Source: Ferruginibacter albus (GTDB taxonomy: Bacteria > Bacteroidota > Bacteroidia > Chitinophagales > Chitinophagaceae). From it: DNA of 64,000 bases. Where the stretch lies: the NCBI RefSeq assembly GCF_020042285.1, contig NZ_CP083388.1:248001-312000 (forward strand), in the 5' to 3' direction. This document shows positions 1 through 12,100 of the stretch, piece after piece; position 1 is the stretch's first letter; every line of letters begins with the position of its first letter. Made by a program: the position numbers and the translations under genes. The notes under the pieces were generated by a model, which did not search any database, had not been told where the DNA came from, and saw nothing but the letters and a program-made list of their open reading frames with translations.

Positions 1-5
1 ATACA

Positions 6-512
6 ATGACAGTGACACCTCAACAGCTTATTAAGCAATTCAGTTTACAACCGCATCCGGAAGGTGGTTATTATAAAGAAACCTATCGTTCTGCAGAAGT
101 AATTCCTGTAAAAGTTCTGGATAAACGTTTTAAAGGAGACCGGAACTTTTCAACCGCTATTTACTTTTTATTGGAGCAGGGTAATTTTTCTGCTTTTCAT
201 AAAATACAAAGTGATGAATGCTGGCATTTTTATGCAGGAGGCTTGTTGTTGATCCACGTTATACATATCAATGGAAAATTTGAAACCATCAAATTGGGAA
301 GTGATCTGCAAAAAGGTGAAGTGTTTCAATATGTAATACCTGCCGGTTGCTGGTTTGCAAGCGAACCTGCACCAGGTACAGAGTTTAGCTTTGTAGGTTG
401 TACCGTTGCTCCGGGTTTTGATTTTGACGATTTTACTTTGGCTAAAGCTGATGTATTGGCAAAAACTTTTCCTAAGCAGGAAACAATTATAAGAAGATTG
501 TGCAGGCAATAA
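6..512 (+). CDS. Cupin superfamily protein, DUF985/Cupin_5 family
   Basis: This 168-residue protein opens with a stretch containing PHPEGGYYKETYRS, the typical start of the Cupin_5 (DUF985, COG3542) family, and continues with the small beta-barrel pattern (AFHKIQSDECWHFYAG, then a glycine- and proline-rich turn near VIPAGCWFASEP). Family members are about 150-170 residues, so it looks full length. The cupin fold usually binds a metal or a small ligand, but the reaction of this family is not established and I assign none. The ATG lies only five bases inside the window, so the promoter is not visible. It converges with the minus-strand membrane protein that ends eleven bases downstream. Confidence 0.85.
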   Translation: MTVTPQQLIKQFSLQPHPEGGYYKETYRSAEVIPVKVLDKRFKGDRNFSTAIYFLLEQGNFSAFHKIQSDECWHFYAGGLLLIHVIHINGKFETIKLGSDLQKGEVFQYVIPAGCWFASEPAPGTEFSFVGCTVAPGFDFDDFTLAKADVLAKTFPKQETIIRRLCRQ

Positions 513-523
513 TAAACGTATAG

Positions 524-1636
524 TTAATCTTGTGCATTTTTGGCAGCTAATTTTTTCTTCAACATCTTATCAATACGCCACATAATTATCCAATACAATG
601 GCAAGAGTATAGGATATAATAAAAGGCAAAAAAATACGTAGCCATGAAACCGGCTTGCGCTGCTTCCGATAATAGTATCAATGAAGTCAAATGAAAAGAG
701 GTAAATGAATAAAACAGCAAGCGGTATAACCAGGCTTCCAATTATTACCGCTAATGAGAATTTTTCTGTTGGATATCTATTTCGATAATGGCGAACTGTT
801 CTTAAATGTAACATGAAGAATAAGATGCCCGATATGACTGCTATTCCAAAAGGATCGATAAATACTAAAACCTTTGCCAATACATTGATTTTCGGCATAT
901 AGTTAATATCAATATAGTCGTCAGGAAGCTTATTGAATGACCAGCTATTGCTTTGTTGAATTGTTTTTCCGTTTGGCTCACCTAAATTGGTGGTGAATGG
1001 TTTGGTATCGCCTTCGCTTTCAACATAGACATCCAATTTACCAAAGGATTTCCAAAATTTAGCAGGTGTCAAAGAATAACGGAAGCTGTGTTGAGCAACC
1101 CAATCATTGCGGTCTGTCCATGCATTGGCAGTGTATTCTACTCTTATTTTATGAGTGCCTTTCGTTAAGCTGGCTTCAAAGTATTTCAGGTCATTGATTT
1201 CATAATTAGATTGATAATTTTCGCTCCAGTAAATTGTGACAAATGGAGAATTGCTATAATTGCTTGCTTTTTTAATGGAATTTGCAAACACTGAAAACGG
1301 AGAATCATTAATATTTTTATAACTGTCGGGTATTTGTTGTACAGTTACTTTTTGATCATCAACCCAAACTATAAAATCATCTTTATAATTTTCTGCATAA
1401 AAAAGTAAAGGAATTTGCTTGCCCGTGCTATCGGTTTCAATTGAATATTCAACAACATATTTTGCTGTAGTAAATTCTTTATTAATGCTGATGTGGATAG
1501 TTTCGGAAAGAATATTAATGTCTTTGCTGGAAAAAGGAGCACTTGTTTTTGTTCCTTCCTGAACAGGAGAAGCCATGTTTGCCTTACTATGTAAAGCAAA
1601 CAATAATGATATAATAATTAGAAGCTTCGTTTTCAA
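524..1636 (-). CDS. Predicted membrane protein with signal peptide, function unknown
   Basis: A 370-residue protein that I do not recognise. The first 20 residues form a signal peptide (basic MKTK, then a hydrophobic run). Residues about 25-260 are a soluble, beta-rich, presumably periplasmic region. Three hydrophobic segments follow near residues 262-282, 297-320 and 335-355, and the end is lysine-rich and probably cytoplasmic. It starts nine bases after the stop of the upstream MFS transporter, so the two are probably cotranscribed. Seen: signal peptide and membrane segments. Inferred: an exported sensing or binding domain anchored by a C-terminal membrane bundle. No enzyme motif was found. 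Confidence 0.7.
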   Translation of the reverse strand: MKTKLLIIISLLFALHSKANMASPVQEGTKTSAPFSSKDINILSETIHISINKEFTTAKYVVEYSIETDSTGKQIPLLFYAENYKDDFIVWVDDQKVTVQQIPDSYKNINDSPFSVFANSIKKASNYSNSPFVTIYWSENYQSNYEINDLKYFEASLTKGTHKIRVEYTANAWTDRNDWVAQHSFRYSLTPAKFWKSFGKLDVYVESEGDTKPFTTNLGEPNGKTIQQSNSWSFNKLPDDYIDINYMPKINVLAKVLVFIDPFGIAVISGILFFMLHLRTVRHYRNRYPTEKFSLAVIIGSLVIPLAVLFIYLFSFDFIDTIIGSSASRFHGYVFFCLLLYPILLPLYWIIMWRIDKMLKKKLAAKNAQD

Positions 1637-1645
1637 AATGTATGA

Positions 1646-2869
1646 TTATGTTTCTACAAAATTCAGATCCTTACCAAAACTTTCTTTTGTATAATACGCA
1701 GCTATTACAGCCATCGCCATTAAAATAATTCCTGTTATCCATCCGCCGGAAACATAATGACCGGTTAGGCTTCTTATCCCCCTAAACAATAGCAATATTA
1801 ATGGCAGCCCTCCACGCACCATGTTAGGAATGGAAATAGCAGCAGTTGCTCTTAAATTAGTTCCAAATTGTTCAGCAGACATTGTAATGTATAAAACAGA
1901 AAAGCCCGAACCAAAGCCTAATCCGGCACAAAGCCAATACATTCTTTCTGCGCTTCCCCCCGCTTGCAAAAAATATAAAATGGTAAATATGCCTTGAATG
2001 ATAAAGAAAGTAAACAATGCTTTTTTTCGGCTTTTTAAAATATTGCTTAAGATACCTGCGGCAAGATCGCCAAAGCATAAAGCAAAGTATTGATACATGA
2101 CCGCTTTACCGGGATCAACGTTGGCAATGCCCATTTCTTTTCCAAACTTGTCTGCAAACGTTATTAAAACACCAATGGCATACCAAACAGGTAAGCCAAT
2201 TATAACGCCACGCATGTATCGAAAGAACCTGTCTTTGTTGGTAAAGAACATAAAGAAGTTGCCGCGTTCAATAGTTGTTTTCTTTACTTCATCATACATG
2301 CCGCTTTCGAGTATGCTTACACGCAACAGCAATAATAATAAACCGATACCGCCGCCAATGTAATAGCACAATCTCCAATCCTGGAAATAATTGTATACTT
2401 CATATGCTAATACAGCACCTAGTACACCTAAGCTTGTAATAATAGCAGCAGCAATGCCTCTTTTTTCTTTGGGTAATATCTCGCTTACCAATGTAATGCT
2501 GGCACCCATTTCACCCGCCAATCCAATGCCCGCAATAAAACGTATGATGATATATTGAGGGATAGTGTGTACCATACCGTTAGCAATGTTGGCAATGGAG
2601 TATAATAAAATGGAACCAAACAATACATTTAATCTTCCTCTTTTATCACCGAGTACGCCCCAGAATATGCCGCCAACAACCAGCCCTATCATTTGTATAC
2701 TGATGATCCATTCACCGGTATTGGTTATTTCATCGCCTCTTAATCCTAATGCAGCTAAGCTTGGTTTGCGAATGATGCTGAACAATAATAGATCGTACAC
2801 ATCTACAAAAAGCCCTAAAGCGCCTACAATAACGGGAAGAGAAAATACACTGTATTGTTTTTGATTCAT
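1646..2869 (-). CDS. Major facilitator superfamily transporter
   Basis: A 407-residue polytopic membrane protein with about twelve hydrophobic segments. The loop between segments 2 and 3 reads GVLGDKRGRL, the MFS signature G-x-L-x-D-R/K-x-G-R, and a second region (GLAGEMGASITLVSEILPKEKRG) matches the segment 4-5 motif of the sugar/organic-acid porter branch. The substrate cannot be read from the sequence; metabolite:H+ symport is the family norm. It is the first gene of a probable two-gene unit with the unknown membrane protein downstream, and it is followed upstream by an AraC regulator on the same strand, which could control it. Confidence 0.85.
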   Translation of the reverse strand: MNQKQYSVFSLPVIVGALGLFVDVYDLLLFSIIRKPSLAALGLRGDEITNTGEWIISIQMIGLVVGGIFWGVLGDKRGRLNVLFGSILLYSIANIANGMVHTIPQYIIIRFIAGIGLAGEMGASITLVSEILPKEKRGIAAAIITSLGVLGAVLAYEVYNYFQDWRLCYYIGGGIGLLLLLLRVSILESGMYDEVKKTTIERGNFFMFFTNKDRFFRYMRGVIIGLPVWYAIGVLITFADKFGKEMGIANVDPGKAVMYQYFALCFGDLAAGILSNILKSRKKALFTFFIIQGIFTILYFLQAGGSAERMYWLCAGLGFGSGFSVLYITMSAEQFGTNLRATAAISIPNMVRGGLPLILLLFRGIRSLTGHYVSGGWITGIILMAMAVIAAYYTKESFGKDLNFVET

Positions 2870-2952
2870 GAAGCCTTCGTTGTTAATTAAGGGATGCTCA
2901 AAGATACTTCACTATGTATAATAGCAATGTCGATCCTGAAGGTAAAATGTGA

Positions 2953-3897
2953 TTAATGTAATAATAGCTCACAGGGCTTAATGCCGGTGTGCTTTTTAAA
3001 AGCTGTACTAAAGTGAGAGATGGAAGAGTAGCCCAGCATTAAAGAAACTTCGGTAACGCTTAAGCCTTTATCGTATAAAAGATATTTGGCGTGTTCCATG
3101 CGTTGGCTTTGGTAAAAATCGAAGATAGTAGTGCCAAACATTTCTTTAAAGCCTTTCTTTAAATAACATTCGTTGATAGCAACTTTGCGACTTAATTCTT
3201 TAATGGTCAACGGCTCACCGATATGCTGTAATAACACTTCTCTTGCTTTGGTGATCTTTTCCCTGTCATCAGCGTTAGCTAAAAACTTGCAGGTAAACAC
3301 TTCTTCTTTTTCAGTGCCGATGCCCAACATGCAATCCATGCTGTATAGCAATAGGATTTGCGTTTGTGCATTAATGAAAATATTTGCTCTTGTATCTGTG
3401 TAAGCATGATTGAGTAACGACTCGATCGTCATGCGTGTTTTATTACACAGCGGCAAAATTTTAGAAAAGGATGATTTATGTGTGAAAGAAAGAACTTCTT
3501 CAGTGATATTGATATTCTTATTGTCTTTTGCAAATTGAGTAAGGTAAGATGGTTTAAAACTAAAGCTTAACACATCTACGCTTTCAATTTTTTCGTTGCA
3601 CGATCTTTTTGATTCTGTGATACAACCATTGCATTGTGCTTTTGATTCGTTGCAATACATATTGCCTGCAATACAAAAGCGTAGTTCTAAATAATTAGCT
3701 TCGGGGTTGTTTTTTTCAAAATGATATACAAGCATGCCCGAATCTTCAAAACTGAATTGAGGCACTTTACGGTAACGCCTGATCTGGTAATTTATAGAAC
3801 CCGGAACAAGGCGATCAACATCCTGTAATAGCTCCATTTCATCCAATAACATCGGACGTTTGTTAGCAATATTCAGTATGTCGATGGGATTATGCAT
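2953..3897 (-). CDS. AraC family transcriptional regulator
   Basis: The C-terminal 100 residues contain two helix-turn-helix motifs: LTIKELSRKVAINECYLKKGFKEMFG, then the family signature ending in LGYSSISHFSTAFKKHTGIKPCE. This is typical of AraC/XylS DNA-binding domains. The N-terminal 200 residues are a ligand or sensing domain I cannot name; it holds a cysteine-rich patch (CIAGNMYCNESKAQCNGCITESKRSC, six cysteines in about 25 residues), unusual in this family and possibly a metal or redox site. The frame is open upstream to 3960, but that extension is hydrophobic and unlike AraC proteins, so I chose the ATG at 3897; 3921 is an alternative. The likely target is the MFS gene 83 bases downstream. 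Confidence 0.8.
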   Translation of the reverse strand: MHNPIDILNIANKRPMLLDEMELLQDVDRLVPGSINYQIRRYRKVPQFSFEDSGMLVYHFEKNNPEANYLELRFCIAGNMYCNESKAQCNGCITESKRSCNEKIESVDVLSFSFKPSYLTQFAKDNKNINITEEVLSFTHKSSFSKILPLCNKTRMTIESLLNHAYTDTRANIFINAQTQILLLYSMDCMLGIGTEKEEVFTCKFLANADDREKITKAREVLLQHIGEPLTIKELSRKVAINECYLKKGFKEMFGTTIFDFYQSQRMEHAKYLLYDKGLSVTEVSLMLGYSSISHFSTAFKKHTGIKPCELLLH

Positions 3898-4068
3898 AAA
3901 ACGGTTGCGAAGATAGCGCATATAGGGCAGGACGAATGCCACGGTTATGTAAAAAAGCAAGCAAGATATATTGAATATTATTCGTAAGCAATGCCCTTAA
4001 AATCAATCAAAAACCAGCTTTCAAAAGTGAAAAATTGCTTGTGGAAATCTTTGTAAAAATATATCTAA

Positions 4069-6141
<2,073 letters not shown>

Positions 6142-6171
6142 GCAATAGTTATCCCCAAATAAACATGGGGT

Positions 6172-6202
6172 ATTGCAGAGGAAAACATATTTGCTATCTT
6201 TA
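6172..6202 (+). promoter_or_regulatory. Promoter of the 66-residue protein gene
   Basis: ATTG at 6172-6175, a 19-base spacer, then TATCTTTA at 6195-6202. This matches the Bacteroidota pattern TTTG-N19-TAnnTTTG with one mismatch in each element. The predicted start near 6209 leaves a leader of about 55 bases before the ATG. Confidence 0.45.
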
Positions 6203-6263
6203 TCAATGTTAGGATTAGTCCTTACAAACAAGATATTCTACTAACTATTAAAAACTTATTATT

Positions 6264-6464
6264 ATGGCAACTCCATTAACAGCGTATAACGTAAAAACAA
6301 AAGAAAAAAATGTTACCATGCATGACGCAGTAATTACTAAAACTGCCCGTGGTGGATACATGGCTCAAGGCAACGACGGAAAAGGCAACAAATTGACTTC
6401 TTTATTAAGTGAAGCAAAAGCATTACAGGCTATAAAAGAGGGTGTTGCAAAACAAGGCTGGTAA
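6264..6464 (+). CDS. Small conserved-looking protein, function unknown
   Basis: A 66-residue protein with no signal peptide or membrane segment, rich in lysine, alanine and glycine. The sequence suggests a small beta strand-turn-strand region (TAYNVKTKEKNV, then ITKTARGGYMAQG) followed by one helix (LLSEAKALQAIKEGVAKQ). I do not recognise the family. It stands as its own transcription unit: a promoter-like sequence lies about 55 bases upstream and a strong terminator hairpin begins 25 bases after the stop. This arrangement suggests a real and possibly abundant small protein. It lies downstream of gyrB on the same strand, but the separate promoter argues against a shared role. Confidence 0.7.
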   Translation: MATPLTAYNVKTKEKNVTMHDAVITKTARGGYMAQGNDGKGNKLTSLLSEAKALQAIKEGVAKQGW

Positions 6465-6488
6465 TTAATTATCTGTAAATATTTGTAG

Positions 6489-6520
6489 AGCTATTCTGCT
6501 TAAGCGGAATAGCTTTTTTA
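6489..6520 (+). terminator. Intrinsic terminator after the 66-residue protein
   Basis: A 26-base near-perfect palindrome (AGCTATTCTGCTT followed by AAGCGGAATAGCT, one G-T pair) is followed by a run of six T. This is a good Rho-independent terminator for the plus strand. Confidence 0.75.
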
Positions 6521-6560
6521 TTTGGTAGAATTTGCATTGAAACATTTATTAATGTAAACA

Positions 6561-6591
6561 ATAATGCCTGTTCACAATGAACAGGCATTAT
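6561..6591 (-). terminator. Hairpin after the zinc peptidase gene
   Basis: A perfect 14-base stem (ATAATGCCTGTTCA and its complement) with a three-base loop lies 20 bases past the stop of the minus-strand peptidase. The T content after the stem is moderate on both strands, so it may act in both directions between the convergent transcripts. Confidence 0.6.
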
Positions 6592-6610
6592 TATTATTTA
6601 AACTACTATC

Positions 6611-7306
6611 TTAATTTCTGCTCCTGCCATTATAGATCAAAATATAATAAGCCAAAGTAGCAATGGATGATAAAGCGGCTACCACATACGTAAGCGCTGC
6701 CCATTGCAATGCATCTTTTGCTTTATCATGTTCCGGAGTAGTGGTTATTCTTGCTGTATCCAGCCATTTTAAGGCTCTTGCAGATGCATCAAACTCAACA
6801 GGTAAGGTAATTACAGTAAATAAGGTAGTTACGGCAAATAATACAATTCCTGCCAATAATAAAGTTTGATTACCGCCGCCAAAACCCATAAATCCAATTC
6901 CGGCTAAAATTATCCATTGAGAAAGATTAGTGCTAACCTGTGTAACCGGAACTAATTTACTACGAAGCGTTAACATAGAATAGGCACTTGCATGTTGTAC
7001 AGCATGCCCACATTCATGCGCTGCAATGGCTGCTGCAGCTATATTTCTTCCTGCATAAACATCAGGACTAAGATTTACGGTTTTATTTGACGGGTTATAG
7101 TGGTCCGATAAAAAACCGTCTACAGAGATTACCTGTACATCATAAATGCCATTATCACGAAGCATTTTTTCTGCTATCTCCTTTCCGCTTAAGCCGCTTG
7201 TAGTGGGCATTTCACTGTATCGTTTAAACTTGCTTTTTAATCTAAACTGCACTATCATACCTATCGCCATAAAAACAATAGAGATGCCTAATATTCCTAA
7301 TGTCAT
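6611..7306 (-). CDS. Neutral zinc metallopeptidase, YugP/Zn_peptidase_2 family
   Basis: A 231-residue membrane protein of the PF04298 family (B. subtilis YugP type). Residues 1-22 form an N-terminal membrane anchor. The zinc site HECGH lies at 97-101 (H97, E98, H101) within AAHECGHAVQHA. Further hydrophobic segments near residues 125-170 and 205-225 place it in the inner membrane. Family members are about 225 residues, so it is complete. Substrates are unknown for the family; a membrane quality-control role is inference only. An exact -7 element (TAACTTTG, 7362-7369) suggests its own promoter just after the atpA terminator. Confidence 0.85.
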   Translation of the reverse strand: MTLGILGISIVFMAIGMIVQFRLKSKFKRYSEMPTTSGLSGKEIAEKMLRDNGIYDVQVISVDGFLSDHYNPSNKTVNLSPDVYAGRNIAAAAIAAHECGHAVQHASAYSMLTLRSKLVPVTQVSTNLSQWIILAGIGFMGFGGGNQTLLLAGIVLFAVTTLFTVITLPVEFDASARALKWLDTARITTTPEHDKAKDALQWAALTYVVAALSSIATLAYYILIYNGRSRN

Positions 7307-7361
7307 TTTTAAAAATTTATAATACGATTGAACAAATAATATTCCACCTTATTTTATATGA

Positions 7362-7369
7362 CAAAGTTA
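7362..7369 (-). promoter_or_regulatory. Promoter -7 element of the zinc peptidase gene
   Basis: On the minus strand this reads TAACTTTG, an exact match to TAnnTTTG. No convincing -33 TTTG is seen at 19-21 bases. The predicted start is about 50 bases before the peptidase ATG. Confidence 0.4.
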
Positions 7370-7378
7370 CAGCAATAA

Positions 7379-7411
7379 CAAAAAAAGCTGCTTCATTTCT
7401 GAAACAGCTTT
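7379..7411 (-). terminator. Intrinsic terminator of atpA
   Basis: Read on the minus strand, an 11-base stem (AAAGCTGTTTC with GAAGCAGCTTT, one mismatch) and a six-base loop are followed directly by T residues. It lies 22 bases beyond the atpA stop. Confidence 0.75.
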
Positions 7412-7432
7412 CTATAAAAATTATTTAATTTT

Positions 7433-9013
7433 TTATTTTTTATACTGACCAACTAATGATTTAGATAAAGCAACTACTTTATTGATGCCATCATCCGATA
7501 AGTTACCTTTCTTGAAATCAGCCAATACTTCAGGATGTTTGTTTTCCAATTCCAATAAGAAATGTTCTTCAAACTCTCTTACCCTGTTAACCGGAACTTC
7601 TCTTAATAAACCTTGTGTTCCTAAGTAGATGATCGCCACTTGCTTTTCTACTGAGAACGGAGTGTATTGAGGTTGTTTTAAGATCTCCACGTTTCTTGCC
7701 CCTTTATCAATTACACTTTTAGTAGCAGCATCCAGATCACCACCAAACTTACTGAACGCTTCCAACTCACGATAAAGCGCCTGGTCTAATTTTAATGTAC
7801 CGGCAACTTTCTTCATCGATTTAATTTGAGCGTTACCACCCACGCGACTTACCGAAATACCCACGTTAATGGCAGGACGAATACCGGCGTTGAATAAGTT
7901 GTTTTCCAAAAAGATCTGCCCATCTGTAATAGAGATTACGTTAGTAGGAATATATGCAGATACGTCACCCGCTTGTGTTTCAATAACTGGCAATGCTGTT
8001 AATGATCCGCCACCTTTTACCAAATGCTTGATAGATTCAGGAAGATCATTCATCTGCTTAGCAATATCATCTCTTGAAATGATCTTAGCAGCTCTTTCCA
8101 ATAAACGGCTATGTAAATAGAATACGTCACCAGGATATGCTTCACGTCCCGGAGGTCTTCTTAATAATAAGGATACCTCACGATAAGCCACCGCCTGTTT
8201 AGAAAGATCATCATAAATGATCAATGCAGGGCGACCTGTATCACGGAAGAACTCACCGATAGCAGCACCTGCAAATGGAGCATAGAACTGTAAAGGAGCT
8301 GGCTCAGAAGCAGAAGCGGCAACGATGGTAGTGTAAGCCATTGCGCCATTTTCCTCTAAAGTCTTCATAATACCGGCAATGGTAGAAGCTTTTTGCCCGA
8401 TCGCTACATATATACAGTAAACAGGTTTACCTGCTGCAAAAAATTCTTTTTGGTTGATGATCGTGTCGATCGCAATAGCAGTTTTACCGGTTTGACGGTC
8501 ACCAATGATCAATTCACGCTGGCCACGACCGATAGGGATCATCGCATCGATCGCTTTGATACCGGTTTGCAAAGGTTCTTTAACCGGCTCACGATAGATA
8601 ACCCCGGGTGCTTTACGCTCCAAAGGCATTTCGTATAATTGACCGCTTACAGGACCTTTACCATCAATTGGTTCACCTAATGTATTAATAACACGCCCGC
8701 TTAAGCCATCACCTACTTTAATAGAAGCGATCTCGCCCGTGCGTTTTACTTTATCACCTTCACGGATCTCGCTGCTTTCCCCCATCAATACCACACCCAC
8801 ATTGTCTTCTTCAAGGTTCAAAGCGATCGCTTTTACGCCATTTTCAAATTCAACAAGTTCACCACTGCGTACATTGTTCAATCCATATACACGGGCAATT
8901 CCATCACCCACTTGTAATACGGTTCCTATCTCTTCTAAACTTGCCGAAGCATTAAAATTGGTTAACTGCTGGCGAAGAATGGCTGATATTTCATCAGGTT
9001 TTATATCCGGCAT
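7433..9013 (-). CDS. atpA: F0F1 ATP synthase subunit alpha
   Basis: The 526-residue alpha subunit of the F1 sector, which holds the non-catalytic nucleotide sites of ATP synthase at the inner membrane. The N-terminal beta-barrel ([14 protein letters not shown]), the P-loop GDRQTGKT at 171-178 and the conserved stretch [15 protein letters not shown] are all present. The glutamine in the P-loop and GDRQTGKTA identify alpha rather than beta. The length is usual for Bacteroidota. It has its own excellent promoter and its own terminator and stands alone: no atpH, atpF, atpE, atpB or atpG lies on either side, whereas atpH-atpA-atpG is the common bacterial order. No frameshift or missing residue was noticed. 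Confidence 0.97.
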   Translation of the reverse strand: MPDIKPDEISAILRQQLTNFNASASLEEIGTVLQVGDGIARVYGLNNVRSGELVEFENGVKAIALNLEEDNVGVVLMGESSEIREGDKVKRTGEIASIKVGDGLSGRVINTLGEPIDGKGPVSGQLYEMPLERKAPGVIYREPVKEPLQTGIKAIDAMIPIGRGQRELIIGDRQTGKTAIAIDTIINQKEFFAAGKPVYCIYVAIGQKASTIAGIMKTLEENGAMAYTTIVAASASEPAPLQFYAPFAGAAIGEFFRDTGRPALIIYDDLSKQAVAYREVSLLLRRPPGREAYPGDVFYLHSRLLERAAKIISRDDIAKQMNDLPESIKHLVKGGGSLTALPVIETQAGDVSAYIPTNVISITDGQIFLENNLFNAGIRPAINVGISVSRVGGNAQIKSMKKVAGTLKLDQALYRELEAFSKFGGDLDAATKSVIDKGARNVEILKQPQYTPFSVEKQVAIIYLGTQGLLREVPVNRVREFEEHFLLELENKHPEVLADFKKGNLSDDGINKVVALSKSLVGQYKK

Positions 9014-9060
9014 AATTGCTTAATTAATTAGTTATAATAATAGGTCTATTTTTCAGGCTG

Positions 9061-9091
9061 CAAAGGTAGGGGACGCAGGTTTAGAAACAAA
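9061..9091 (-). promoter_or_regulatory. Consensus Bacteroidota promoter of atpA
   Basis: On the minus strand TTTG (9091-9088), a 19-base spacer, then TACCTTTG (9068-9061). Both elements match the Bacteroidota housekeeping consensus TTTG-N19-TAnnTTTG perfectly. The predicted transcript begins near 9055, about 42 bases before the atpA ATG. Confidence 0.75.
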
Positions 9092-9158
9092 ATAGAACGG
9101 GGAAAATTTAGGCTTAAATAATTTATTTCGCTAATTTGTAGCCGTCTAATATCAACCC

Positions 9159-12100
9159 ATGCGCCAATTCTACTGTAGTTCAAAATACGTGTTTTTGATT
9201 TTGTTGATCTGTGTTGTGTCTAACAGCGCAAAAGCACAGTTATCCCCTCAAAAAAAGATATTAAATGAAAATCTGGGCGATTCCTCCTTTAAAAAGAATA
9301 TTAAAGCGGATAAAAAGATAGTTACCGCATTATATGATGCAGCCAGGCAAACACCCCGATTGGTTACTTTTAAAAAAGAAGATGCCTATCGTTCTTCTGA
9401 ATCTGATGCCGTATTAAAAGAGATATTGCCTGTAAAAGCCGGCGTTGATGTTCTTAAAAAGAAAAATGAAAATAATCCCGATAAAACAGTTAGCGTTTAC
9501 CGTTATCAGCAATATTTTAAAGGAATAAAAGTAGAGCAGGGTTCTTATGCCGTTGTTTTAAAAGATGGTAACATCTCTTACGCCAGCGGCGAGTTTTACG
9601 TATTGGATAAATTGAAAAGCATTGTTCCGAATATTACAGATTCTGTTGCATTGAAAAATGCACTCACAAGTGTAGGGGCTACTTTATATAAGTGGCAGGA
9701 AGAGGGCGCTCAAAATGCAACGGTGGGAAAATACCCGGTGCCGGAATTGGTAATTATGCAGGATTATTATGGTGATGAAGGATTGGTACTGGCATATAAG
9801 TTTGATATATATGCAGTAAAGCCGCTTAGCAGGAATATTGTTTATGTGAGCGCAGTTACGGGTAAGGTGATCTATAAAAATCCATTGATCCATCATGCCA
9901 ATGCTAACGGTACAGCAGACACGAAATATAGCGGAACAAAAAATATTACTACAGATAGTCGTTTTGGATCTTATCGATTGAGAGAAACAAGAGGTATTGC
10001 TTCGGGAATCGAAACCTACAACATGAAGAAGGGCACCAATTACAATACAGCCGTAGATTTTACAGATGGTGATAATAATTGGACGAACGCTGAATTTAAT
10101 AATGCCAACCAGGATATTGGAGCGTTGGATGCACATTGGGGCGCTGAAACAGTATATGATTATTGGCTGAACAAGCACAATAGAAAAAGCTGGGATGGGA
10201 ATGATGCCAAAATAAAAAGTTATGTGCATTATGATAATGCCTACGACAATGCTTTTTTTGATGGCAATGAAATGAACTATGGAGATGGAAGCTATCCTGT
10301 TCCCGGCGGGTTTAAAATATTAACCACCTTAGATATTTGCGGACATGAAATTGGACACGGCGTTTGTTCTTCTACCTGCGACCTGGTTTACAGCAGAGAA
10401 TCAGGTGCTATGAACGAAGGCTTTAGCGATATTTGGGCGTCATGCATTGAGCATTATGCAGATCCAACTGCATCGCAATATGATTATTGGCTAATTGGAG
10501 AAGATGCAACAGCGGATTATGTAAGAGGCGTTAACAGGGATGCATTGAGGGATATGAAGAATCCTAAGGCACAGGCGCAACCGGATACTTACCTGGGTCA
10601 ATACTGGCAGGATGCAACAGTGTCGGGATGCCCAAGCCCTAATGAAACTACCAACGATTATTGTGGCGTTCATACCAATAGTGGTGTTTTAAATCATTGG
10701 TTTTATTTAGTAACAGAAGGCGGCAGTGGAACCAATGACAATGGAAACTCTTATCAATTCAGCGGACTCGGTTTTGATGAATCGGAGCAAATTGCTTTCT
10801 TAACGGAAACATCTTTAACAGCTACTTCTGTATATTCCGATTGCCGGGATGTTTCTATTAATGCTGCTACCACTTTGTACGGCAGCTGCAGTAAAGAAGT
10901 AGAAATTGTAACGAATGCCTGGTATGCCGTTGGTGTAGGCGCTGCATATGTTCCCTGCGTTCCTACTGTAAGCTTTAATAAAGCTGCAGAGAATATCTCT
11001 GAAACAGCTTCTCCTAATATAAGTTGTCCTCCTTCTAAAACCATTACATTAACTGTGTCGCTTTCTTCAGCGGCATCAGCTCAAACAGATGTATCCTTGC
11101 AATTAAGCGGAACAGCAGTTGCGGGTATTGATTATACCGTCTCGCCTTCTACTGTTTCATTTGCAATAGGAGAAACAGGCCCCAAAAATATAACCATCAC
11201 TGTTTTTGATAACGAGGTGATTGACAGCACCAGGACTTTAACTATCAGTTATCTCGTAAATGCAAATGGAGGAAATGCAGTTGCAGGCAATTCATTTAAT
11301 ACATATGCGCTTACTATAACAGATGATGATATTGCTCCACATGCTTCTTATGTAAATACGGTTGCTTATGGAAATTATACAACTGGATTAGCAACCAGTG
11401 CTTTTGCAGATGCGGCTTATCGAGATAAAAAGATACAACATATTTATTCTGCTGCTGATCTAAAATCATATGGATTGGTACCCGGCACTATTACAGCCAT
11501 TGCAGTAAACGCATCGGAAACATCTCTTACAGGAAACGTGTATAAGAATTTTAATTTTGCTGCAGGATTTTCTTCCAGCACAAGTATCACCGGTTCCTAT
11601 ATCAGCGGATTAACCAATGAATATAGCAACAGTGCATTTACACTTGCCAGCAGTTGGAACACCTTTTCTTTTTCTACTCCGCTTGTTTGGGATGGCGTAT
11701 CAAGCCTGGTATTACAATTCTGTTATAATAATACAAGTAATGGCAACAGCGATGATGCGTTAGAAGGAGAAGATGCAGGAGCAGGAAGCAATGTTACAGC
11801 ATATCAACGTGCCAATTCCGGAAGTGCGGATGGCTGCTCATTCACCAGCGTTAACAATACACAATACCGGCCAATTTTAGCAATAACAGAAACTGTTCCT
11901 CAAACCAATGCAGAAACAACAATGGTTTCCGATACTGCCACATTAGGTCCTAATAAAGATGTTTACTTCTACTCTTCCACCGGCAAAATAATGGCTCGTG
12001 TTAAAAATCTTACTGCTTACGATTACGGTTGTACGAAAGTGAGTATTGATAGAATAGGTTCTTCTTCATCACAATTCTGGAATGTTGTTCCCAATAATTA

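Noticed and set aside
9684..10229. A 181-codon open frame on the minus strand
   Set aside because: Antisense to the M4 protease in a strongly conserved region; composition rich in I, C and S, as expected of shadow frames.
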